Part shown: piece by piece, positions 26,921 through 33,074 of the stretch
Layout: each line of letters starts with the position of its first letter
Position numbering within the stretch: the first letter of the stretch is position 1
Source of the DNA: Elusimicrobiales bacterium
GTDB taxonomy: Bacteria > Elusimicrobiota > Elusimicrobia > Elusimicrobiales > Elusimicrobiaceae
Reading direction: 5' to 3'
Assembly: GCA_028688475.1 (NCBI GenBank)
Contig: JAQTYB010000016.1
Location: 1-33,074, forward strand
Length of the DNA stretch: 33,074 bases
Made by a program: the position numbers and the translations under genes
Notes under the pieces: generated by a model
Seen by the model: the letters and a program-made list of their open reading frames with translations, nothing else
What the model was told of the DNA's origin: nothing
Database searches by the model: none

Positions 26921-28523
26921 ACCGCAAAAGCCGCAGCGGATTACGACGGAAGGCGGCAGATACTACTTTGATGAGGATGCCGCTAATCACGCGGTAGAGT
27001 TCTTTGAAAAATGGCTTGTACACACGGAAGGCGAGTGGGCCGACCAGCCGTTCAAGCTGATGGACTGGCAACGCGAGGAAATCATCCGGCCTCTGTTTGG
27101 CTGGAAGGTTAAAAAAACCGGATTCCGCCGTTTCAAACGGGCTTATATCGAAATCCCGAAAAAGAACGGCAAATCTGAACTCGCCTCCGGCATCGGACTG
27201 TATTTGCTGGTCGCAGACAATGAGGCGCGCGCAATGGTATACGCCGCCGCCACTTGCGAAGACCAGGCGCGGTTAGTGTTCGACGGTTCGCGCGTCGCCG
27301 TAGAGTCGTCCCGCCTGCTGAGCATGTTTTGCGAGGTTAAAAAATCGCAAATACTGGTGCCGCTCACGAAGTCGGTATACCAAGTACTTAGCAAGGCCGC
27401 TGAAAGCAAGCATGGTCTGAAGCCGAGCGGCGTAATCATAGACGAACTACACGCCTTCAAGCGGCCAGACCTGTACAACGTGTTGACCGAAGGCGCAACA
27501 GATGTGCGACGCCAGCCGATTATCTTTGTGATAACCACGGCTGGTAACGACAAGACCAGCATCGGCTGGCAGGAACATCAACACGCGGTCGACATCCTTA
27601 ACGGCGAGTCCACTGATGAGGAAACGCTTGTAGTGATTTACGCGGCGGAACCGCAGGATGACTGGAAGGACCCTGCGGTCTGGCGCAAGGCGAACCCCAG
27701 CCTCGGCGTAATTTTCAGCGAGGATAAAATCCGCCACGCCTGCGACTCCGCCCGCGAGCAGCCGGCGAAACAGAACAGCTTCAAGCAGTTGCGGCTGAAC
27801 ATCTGGAACAGCGTTTCAAGCCGCTGGCTTTCGCAAAGCGCATGGGAAAAGTGCCGGGGTGTGGTTACTGAAGAGGAGATGCGCGGACGGCCTTGCTGGC
27901 TCGGCATGGACTTGGCGTCAACGCAGGACATCGCCGCACTGGTTGCGCTTTTCGACCTCGATGATAGGTTGGCGATACTGCCTTATTTTTTCGTTCCGCG
28001 CGATAACATCGAGGCGCGCGAAAAGGGCGACGCGGAGCGCTATAAACGCTGGGTGCAAGATGGGCATCTGATAGCGACCGACGGCCCAAGAATCCATTTC
28101 CCGCGTATCAAGGAAAAGATTCACGAGTTGAAAGGCATATTCAACATCCGCCGCTTCGGTTATGACAACTGGAATGCCCAGCAACTGACGGCGGAACTGG
28201 AAGAGGAAGGGGAACTGGAGATGATTCCGGTCGCGCAGGGAACGAAACTATCTCATCCTGCGAAAATCTTTGAAACATGGATTGCCGACGGAAAATTGAT
28301 TCATCCCGGCAACCCGGTGCTGGACTGGATGGCCGGAAACGTGGAAGTCATCACCAGCTCGCTGGAAAATATCCAACTGGTCAAGCCATTTAAGCAAGGT
28401 TCGTCAACGCAACGCATAGACGGTATCGTGGCCGCGGTAATGGCAGCGGAAGTATATCTGCACCGCGATAAAGATGAGGATGATTGTCCTTACGAGAAGC
28501 ACGGCGTGCGCAGATTAGGGTAG
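26901..28523 (+). CDS. terL: Terminase large subunit
   Basis: A 540-aa protein of the Terminase_1 (HK97-like) family. The ATPase domain shows FKLMDWQREEIIRPLFGW, Walker A IPKKNGKSELAS (86-92 core) and Walker B GVIIDELHAF (Asp181, Glu182), followed by the coupling motif VITTAGND. The nuclease domain starts near MDLASTQDIAALVALF (residue about 335) with an RNase H-like fold, and continues to GYDNWNAQQL and a C-terminal AAVMAAEVYLHRD helix. It packages DNA into the prohead together with TerS, portal and HNH. Length is in the usual range. Confidence 0.96.
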   Translation: MAKRWVRPQKPQRITTEGGRYYFDEDAANHAVEFFEKWLVHTEGEWADQPFKLMDWQREEIIRPLFGWKVKKTGFRRFKRAYIEIPKKNGKSELASGIGLYLLVADNEARAMVYAAATCEDQARLVFDGSRVAVESSRLLSMFCEVKKSQILVPLTKSVYQVLSKAAESKHGLKPSGVIIDELHAFKRPDLYNVLTEGATDVRRQPIIFVITTAGNDKTSIGWQEHQHAVDILNGESTDEETLVVIYAAEPQDDWKDPAVWRKANPSLGVIFSEDKIRHACDSAREQPAKQNSFKQLRLNIWNSVSSRWLSQSAWEKCRGVVTEEEMRGRPCWLGMDLASTQDIAALVALFDLDDRLAILPYFFVPRDNIEAREKGDAERYKRWVQDGHLIATDGPRIHFPRIKEKIHELKGIFNIRRFGYDNWNAQQLTAELEEEGELEMIPVAQGTKLSHPAKIFETWIADGKLIHPGNPVLDWMAGNVEVITSSLENIQLVKPFKQGSSTQRIDGIVAAVMAAEVYLHRDKDEDDCPYEKHGVRRLG

Positions 28524-28532
28524 GAGAGGAAT

Positions 28533-29765
28533 ATGTCGGTGCTGAAAACTTTAAGCGTCAGATTAAAAGCAGCCGGGCAAGTGCTTGTCGGGGGTTATGT
28601 CCCGTACGGCTTCTTTCCGCGCATTATTGAAAGCATCTCCGGCGAACCCGTAACGCCGCGCACCGCGTTGCAGGTCGCCGCCGTGTTCGCCTGCATCAAC
28701 GTATTGTCGCAGGACGTAAGCACCCTGCCGCTTATCGTCTACCGCCGCACCAAAGACGGCAAAGGTAAGGACCGCACCGACGGCGAGAAACTTTATCGCC
28801 TGCTCCACCTTCAACCCAACTCCGAGATGAGTTCCGTAACGTGGCGTGAGGTGATGATGATTCACACGCTTCTCTGGAGCAATCATTACAGCGAGATTGT
28901 ACGCGACTGGAAAGGAAATCCCGTCGCGCTCTGGCCTATCCCCAATCCAGAATGGGTGAGATTTTGCCGCAAGGATGACAACGTATATACCCCTTTTTAT
29001 CGCGTAACCATACCCGGACGCGGCGTCAAAGAGATGCCGTTCGAAAATATCCTGCACATAAAAGGCATGAGCATGGACGGCAACCTCGGTATGGAAACGC
29101 TCAGCCTCGCGCGGAACGTCATCGGACAGGCCATCGCCGCTCAAAACTACGCCGGGCGCTATTTCCGCAACGGCGCAGAGCCGAGCGCGATACTCAAATA
29201 CCCGAAGCCGCTCAAGGATGACGCATATAAACGCTTGTTGCAAAGCTATAAGGACCAGACTACCGGCTCCGAGCAGCACGGCATGGTTATTTTGGAAAAC
29301 GGCGCGGATTGGGTTAAAACCAGCTACTCTCCGCAGGATTCGCAACTCATCGACACCCGAAAGAACGATGTGATTGAGGTCTGCCGCTATTTCCGCGTCC
29401 CGCCGCACAAGGTGGCCGCGCTTGAGCGTTCCACCAACAACAACATCGAGCAACAGGACCTCGACTACTACAAGAGCACGCTGCGCCCGTGGCTGGTGAA
29501 AGTCGAGCAGGAGATGATGATACGTCTCCTTCCCGAAAACGACGACCGCCTTATCGAGTTCATGATAGACGGAATGCTGCGCGGCGACTATAAAACGCGC
29601 ATGGACGGCTACGCGGTGGGTATCCAAAACGGCATCTATTCGCCAAATGAATGCCGCGCTATGGAAAATCTTAACCCGCGTCCCGGCGGCGAAGTATATT
29701 ATCAGCCGCTCAATATGGTGGACAACACCGGAAAACAGGAGACTGCCAATGCAACCCAAAACTGA
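28533..29765 (+). CDS. Portal protein, HK97 family
   Basis: A 410-aa protein with RBS GGAGAGG. Typical stretches: PVTPRTALQVAAVFACINVL, QDVSTLPLIVYRRTKDGKGK, YRLLHLQPNSEMSSVTWREV, ALWPIPNPEWV, ILHIKGMSMDG, LSLARNVIGQAIAAQNYAGR, VCRYFRVPPHKVAALERSTN and NNIEQQDLDYYKSTLRPWLV. The portal forms the dodecameric ring for DNA entry and exit. Length (410) matches HK97-type portals. The protease gene starts before its stop (17-nt overlap). Confidence 0.96.
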   Translation: MSVLKTLSVRLKAAGQVLVGGYVPYGFFPRIIESISGEPVTPRTALQVAAVFACINVLSQDVSTLPLIVYRRTKDGKGKDRTDGEKLYRLLHLQPNSEMSSVTWREVMMIHTLLWSNHYSEIVRDWKGNPVALWPIPNPEWVRFCRKDDNVYTPFYRVTIPGRGVKEMPFENILHIKGMSMDGNLGMETLSLARNVIGQAIAAQNYAGRYFRNGAEPSAILKYPKPLKDDAYKRLLQSYKDQTTGSEQHGMVILENGADWVKTSYSPQDSQLIDTRKNDVIEVCRYFRVPPHKVAALERSTNNNIEQQDLDYYKSTLRPWLVKVEQEMMIRLLPENDDRLIEFMIDGMLRGDYKTRMDGYAVGIQNGIYSPNECRAMENLNPRPGGEVYYQPLNMVDNTGKQETANATQN

Positions 29766-30426
29766 AGGCGCACCCACGGCGCGTGTTGAAGGAACGCGGG
29801 CCAAGCCCGCAGTTAAAATCCTTCCAATTTACCGCGTGAAAATATCCGCGAAAGACGGTTCCGTCATCATAGAGGGCTACGCCAACACCAAAAACCACCC
29901 GGACCGCTACGGCGACGTCCCCGCCACATACGCGCCGCTCCGCGATTACGTCTATGACGTTTCGGAGTTTCTTAAAAACCCCGTCATGTTGATAGACCAC
30001 GTCAATGCGGTGGACCATGTGGCAGGTTCGATGGTTGATGTGCACGAGGATGCGACCGGATTATTTTTTCAAGCCGTTTTTTCCAAATCCGATTATCCGG
30101 TGGTGGCACACGCGCGGCAGGTTTACGAGGAAGGCCACGCGCGCGGCATCTCGATAGCGGGCCGCTTCCATTTCGAGAATCCGCAGTCGCCGGAGCAGTT
30201 GACTCTCGCGGAGATTTACGAAATCTCGCTTGTAGCCGTTCCGGCAGACCCGAACGCGCTGGCGGAAGCCATGAAAAAGGCGCTGGCTATGGCCAACAAT
30301 GAAAATTCCGCCGCACCAGCCAAGGATGGCGGTCTTTCACGCGCGTTTTCCGAGATGAAAACCACCGTAGACATGATGACGCTCAACCAAAATTTGAAGG
30401 CGCTCAACCGCGCTTTTCAAAAATAA
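29749..30426 (+). CDS. Prohead protease, HK97 family
   Basis: A 225-aa serine protease from ATG 29749 (RBS AGGAGA). Motifs: IEGYANTKNHPDRYGDV, the catalytic His in PVMLIDHVNAVDHVAG, then the catalytic Ser in ARGISIAGRFHF and the following TLAEIYEISLVAVPADPNA, which is the family signature. The C-terminal helix after residue 180 is likely removed or acts in scaffolding. It cleaves capsid N-termini during head maturation. An N-terminal extension of about 20 residues is Pro/Arg-rich. Confidence 0.93.
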   Translation: MQPKTEGAPTARVEGTRAKPAVKILPIYRVKISAKDGSVIIEGYANTKNHPDRYGDVPATYAPLRDYVYDVSEFLKNPVMLIDHVNAVDHVAGSMVDVHEDATGLFFQAVFSKSDYPVVAHARQVYEEGHARGISIAGRFHFENPQSPEQLTLAEIYEISLVAVPADPNALAEAMKKALAMANNENSAAPAKDGGLSRAFSEMKTTVDMMTLNQNLKALNRAFQK

Positions 30427-30427
30427 T

Positions 30428-30441
30428 CCCGCCGACGCGGG
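30428..30441 (+). repeat. Short GC hairpin before the capsid RBS
   Basis: CCCGC (30428-30432), loop CGAC, GCGGG (30437-30441), then CAAGGAG, the RBS of the capsid gene. It begins 1 bp after the protease stop. The same outer stem precedes the Lar-like gene at 22540. Confidence 0.6.
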
Positions 30442-30456
30442 CAAGGAGAAAAGAGA

Positions 30457-31665
30457 ATGAACGAATACAACGAAGCGATGAACTCGATAGCCGAGCTTCG
30501 CAAAGTGCTGGATACCCGGCTCGACGACTGTATCACCCGCGAAAAGGCGGAAAAGTTGGTAGAAGCCGCAGTGCAGAAACTGCATCCCGCCCCCGCACAG
30601 CGTGCGATTCCCCCGGCGGCGCCCGAAGAGGTTATGGAACGGGCCGAGAAGTTCAAACACTCGCTGCGCAACACGCCGGAAAAGGCGTTCACCAGCGAAT
30701 ACGGAAAAAAATTCGGCAACATGCGCAACTTCCTGATTGCCGCGAGCGCCAAGCACTCAATGCTGCTGGACACGAAAGCGGTCCAGTCCGAAGGCACTCC
30801 CGGAGACGGCGGCTACCTCGTCCCCATAGAGTTCTACGAGGAAGTCATCCGGCTGCTGCGCGACGCATCGCCCATCATGCAAATCGCCAACATCATCCCG
30901 ATGTCGACGATGAAGCGCAACATCCCGCAGCAGATAAGCAACGTCGCCGTGGGCTGGGTCGCCGAAAAAGGCACCAAGGCCACTACCTCCGTCAGCTTCG
31001 GACAGGTGCAGCAGGTCGCCAAGGTGATGGCGGCAGTTATCAAATGCACCGACGAGTTGCTGCGCGACAGCGCCATCAACCTGACGGCGTTCCTGTCCGA
31101 GCTTATCTCGGAGGCGATGGCGCTGGAAATAGAGCGCGTCGCGCTTGTCGGCGACACCAACGCGGGCGACCCGTTCACCGGCGTCATCAAGTCGTCCGGC
31201 GTCAACGTTACGGTCATGGACGGCGCGTCCGTGAGTTTCGACGACATCATTGAGCTGCTATATTCGCTCAACGCCGCCAACGCCAATAACGCGGTCATGG
31301 CAATCAACCGCACCGGCTTCAAAAAGCTGCTCAAGCTCAAGGACAATCAGGGCCGCTTCATCTACCAGCCGCCCGCAGGCACCGTTCCCGGTACCATCTG
31401 GGACGTGCCGTACGTCATCTGCCCCACCATTCCGAACACCCTCGGCACCGGCGCGGACTGCACCGCCGCGATATTCGGCAGATTCAACCGCGCGCTGCTC
31501 ATTTCGCCGCGCGAAAACCTCGCCGTAAAGGTTTCGCAGGAAGCCTACGACGCAGGCGACGGTTCCAACGCGTTCATGAACGACGAGACCTGGCTGCGGT
31601 TCACCCAGGCGCTGTCCATAGACGTGGCGCAGCCGGGAGCGTTCAGCTACCTGCTGTTCAAGTAA
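30457..31665 (+). CDS. Major capsid protein, HK97 family
   Basis: A 402-aa protein with RBS AAGGAG. The N-terminal 100 residues form the delta/scaffold region (helical, charged). The capsid fold begins around EGTPGDGGYLVPIEFYEEVI, continues with the E-loop and the SFGQVQQVAKVMAAVIKCTD strand, DELLRDSAINLTAFLSELIS, and the P-domain helix ALEIERVALVGDTNAGDPFT, then NNAVMAINRTGFKKLLKLKD, and ends with a strand (PGAFSYLLFK). This is the standard HK97-type head protein. The protease upstream probably cleaves between the scaffold region and the fold. Confidence 0.95.
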   Translation: MNEYNEAMNSIAELRKVLDTRLDDCITREKAEKLVEAAVQKLHPAPAQRAIPPAAPEEVMERAEKFKHSLRNTPEKAFTSEYGKKFGNMRNFLIAASAKHSMLLDTKAVQSEGTPGDGGYLVPIEFYEEVIRLLRDASPIMQIANIIPMSTMKRNIPQQISNVAVGWVAEKGTKATTSVSFGQVQQVAKVMAAVIKCTDELLRDSAINLTAFLSELISEAMALEIERVALVGDTNAGDPFTGVIKSSGVNVTVMDGASVSFDDIIELLYSLNAANANNAVMAINRTGFKKLLKLKDNQGRFIYQPPAGTVPGTIWDVPYVICPTIPNTLGTGADCTAAIFGRFNRALLISPRENLAVKVSQEAYDAGDGSNAFMNDETWLRFTQALSIDVAQPGAFSYLLFK

Positions 31666-31679
31666 GGAGATACGACAAT

Positions 31680-31859
31680 ATGGGTATCTACATCGTCAAA
31701 AAGCCGTTCGCGCACTACGACGCTGGCGCAACCGTCCAGCTTTCCGCCGCCGATGCCGAGAAGTACAAGGCGTTCATCGAACCGGCCAAAATCGGAAACA
31801 AAAAAACCCCCGCAGGCAATCCGAACGCCAACACCGGCGGAAATGCGGGCGGGAAATAG
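31680..31859 (+). CDS. Small capsid-linked phage protein
   Basis: A 59-aa protein with RBS AAGGAG. The N-terminal half is a small beta/helix unit (MGIYIVKKPFAHYDAGATVQ, LSAADAEKYKAFIEPA). The C-terminal 20 residues are a Gly/Asn/Pro-rich tail (NPNANTGGNAGGK). Small proteins of this kind often follow capsid genes; a head accessory role is inferred only from position. Confidence 0.65.
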   Translation: MGIYIVKKPFAHYDAGATVQLSAADAEKYKAFIEPAKIGNKKTPAGNPNANTGGNAGGK

Positions 31860-31872
31860 GAGAAAAACTGAT

Positions 31873-32256
31873 ATGCAAAAACTGTTCATCCTCGTCGCGC
31901 TTCTCGGCGCGTTCGCGCTGGCTCCGTCTCCGGTCAAAGCCGGAGACGCCACCGTCGAACTCAGCACATACTCGATAACCGACCCGGCCACTATGGCCGC
32001 GCAGATATCGGGCGCGTCCAAAATCGAAAAGCTGGTCGTTGCGAACAGCTCTTCCACGCCTACCATGGTTACGGTGTACCAAAAGTGCGCCTCCACCATG
32101 ACCGTTTCGGCGGTGCTGCATGTCGAAGCCCCTGCTCAAAGCAACTCGGAGCTGGACTTCAACAACTACAACACGCCGCTGGGGTCGTATACGGACGTGT
32201 GTTTCCGCAAAGCCGACGCCGTAGACCACGTCTACGCCTCGGCGCATTACAGATAG
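31873..32256 (+). CDS. Secreted protein inside the head module
   Basis: A 127-aa protein with a clear signal peptide, MQKLFILVALLGAFALAPSP then VKA, with likely cleavage before GDATVELS. The mature part (about 104 residues) is beta-rich (IEKLVVANSSSTPTMVTVYQ) with two Cys (KCAS and VCFRK) that could form a disulfide. RBS GGAG. A signal peptide is unexpected between capsid and connector genes. No family recognised. It may be an envelope-acting or surface-exclusion protein carried in the structural operon, or a head decoration protein whose hydrophobic N-terminus only resembles a signal. Confidence 0.65.
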   Translation: MQKLFILVALLGAFALAPSPVKAGDATVELSTYSITDPATMAAQISGASKIEKLVVANSSSTPTMVTVYQKCASTMTVSAVLHVEAPAQSNSELDFNNYNTPLGSYTDVCFRKADAVDHVYASAHYR

Positions 32257-32268
32257 CGCGGTCAAATA

Positions 32269-32298
32269 CGGGGCGGACGGTTCGCGCCGTCCGCCCCG
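32269..32298 (+). repeat. Strong GC hairpin before the connector gene
   Basis: CGGGGCGGACGG (32269-32280) pairs perfectly with CCGTCCGCCCCG (32287-32298) around TTCGCG. It is followed by AAAGGATT, the RBS, ahead of ATG 32312. No U-tract follows, so a simple terminator is unlikely; transcription must continue into the connector genes. Confidence 0.7.
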
Positions 32299-32311
32299 AA
32301 AGGATTAAACC

Positions 32312-32980
32312 ATGCCGTTAAAACTGAAAACCGCGCCGACAATCGAGCCGATAAGCCTCGCCGAGCAAAAATTACACTCAAAGGTGGATTTTTCCGACGA
32401 TGATGCGCTCATTTCGGCTTATATAACGGCGGCGCGCCAGCACATTGAGGACATCACCGGCGTGCGGATGATTACGCAGACCTGGCAACTGATGCTGGAC
32501 AGGTTCCCCGGCTACTGTTTTTTCCCCGGAGAATATCACGAGTTTCAAGGCAGACATTCTCACGACTCGCGAGCAAAGCAGCACCAGAACGCGCGGCAAA
32601 TCACCATTCCGATAGCTCCGGTGATAAATGTGTCGTCGGTGAGTTATTACGATGATACCGGCGCCGCCGCGACATTCGGCGCGGATAATTTCATCGTGGA
32701 CACGGTAAGCATTCCCGCGCGTATCGCGCTAAAGCATGGTAAATATTGGCCGCAGATTGAGTTGCAATCATCCAATGGCGTTGTGATTGAGTTTGTCGCC
32801 GGTTACGGCCCTGCCGTTACTGACGTGCCGGAGCCGTTGCGCGCCGCGATACGGCTGCTGGCCGCGCATTTCTACAAAAACCGCGAAGCGGTCGTAATCG
32901 GCGCAGGTTCCTTGACGGTGCAGGAACTGCCTATGGGTGTCGAGCAACTCATATCGTCGTATCACATGTGGCAGAGATGA
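32312..32980 (+). CDS. Head-tail connector (phiE125 gp8/gp6-like)
   Basis: A 222-aa protein. It begins LKTAPTIEPISLAEQKLHSK, then DDDALISAYITAARQHIEDI with TGVRMITQTWQLMLDRFP. A central strand set follows (ITIPIAPVINVSSVSYYDDT), and the end is VTDVPEPLRAAIRLLAAHFY, then KNREAV. This is the phiE125 gp8/HK97 gp6 connector family, which forms a ring below the portal. Its stop overlaps the next start (ATGA). Confidence 0.9.
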   Translation: MPLKLKTAPTIEPISLAEQKLHSKVDFSDDDALISAYITAARQHIEDITGVRMITQTWQLMLDRFPGYCFFPGEYHEFQGRHSHDSRAKQHQNARQITIPIAPVINVSSVSYYDDTGAAATFGADNFIVDTVSIPARIALKHGKYWPQIELQSSNGVVIEFVAGYGPAVTDVPEPLRAAIRLLAAHFYKNREAVVIGAGSLTVQELPMGVEQLISSYHMWQR

Positions 32981-33074
32981 GCATAAGAGCGGGTCAATTG
33001 AATAAGCGCATCACGCTGCAAAAGCAGTCCGACGTGCGCGATACTACCGGCCAAAACATCATCACTTGGACGGA
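32977..33074 (+). CDS. Head-closure/head-tail joining protein, N-terminus only
   Basis: Starts at ATG 32977 within the connector stop (ATGA) and is cut by the right edge after about 32 codons. MSIRAGQLNKRITLQKQSDV, then RDTTGQNIITWT, is the characteristic start of SPP1 gp16-like head-closure proteins (typically 100-120 aa). The order connector then joining protein agrees. Confidence 0.85.
   Translation, partial: MSIRAGQLNKRITLQKQSDVRDTTGQNIITWT

Noticed and set aside
28563-29804. Minus-strand open frame of 413 codons opposite the portal gene
   Set aside because: The plus strand encodes a clear portal protein. The reverse frame has no known motif and arises from codon bias of the portal gene.

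Overview
The window looks like a bacterial chromosome carrying two adjacent mobile elements. The host cannot be named from sequence alone. Purine-rich Shine-Dalgarno sites, a secreted lipoprotein with a standard lipobox and moderately high GC suggest a diderm bacterium of an environmental or less-studied lineage. I see no rRNA, tRNA or CRISPR array.

Left part (about 1-6390), AT-richer: a truncated two-TM membrane protein gene (minus strand) is followed by a cluster resembling an integrative, plasmid-like element. It holds an XRE regulator, a 410-aa protein with an HUH-like stretch, a small conserved protein ending inside a very strong 38-nt hairpin, an HUH rolling-circle-type replication initiator, a small co-translated partner, a MerR/excisionase-type DNA-binding protein with a probable leaderless promoter, a zinc-ribbon protein with a nucleoside-deoxyribosyltransferase/TIR-like C-terminus (candidate defence effector), and a large serine recombinase.

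Right part (about 6390-33074, continuing past the edge): a siphovirus-type, HK97-like prophage. The leftward lysogeny cluster is repressor - lipoprotein - tyrosine integrase. A perfect 19-bp palindrome overlapping the early rightward promoter is the probable operator. The early region encodes a CII/CP76-like regulator, an excisionase-like protein, several small Cys-rich proteins, a possibly structured untranslated stretch, a ParB-like protein, an SNF2 helicase with an overlapping methyltransferase, RusA, an O-type replication initiator whose coding sequence contains two arrays of five 12-bp iterons (likely the phage origin), a PD-(D/E)XK nuclease, a DUF5131/Gp37-Gp68 protein, a C5 methyltransferase and a Lar-like protein. 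A second strong promoter at 23425 is followed at once by a hairpin. Then come a protein of unknown function, a ParB-domain adenine methyltransferase, HNH endonuclease, P27 small terminase, large terminase, portal, protease, capsid, a secreted protein, head-tail connector and the start of a head-closure protein.

Most early genes overlap by ATGA or TAATG, so the rightward block is largely one translationally coupled transcription unit. The most unusual structure is regulatory: both strong rightward promoters are followed by matching hairpin arms (GGTCYGGCCAAA ... TTGGSCGGACC). At the first promoter these arms compete with an intrinsic terminator; at the second they enclose the Shine-Dalgarno and TTG start of the next gene.
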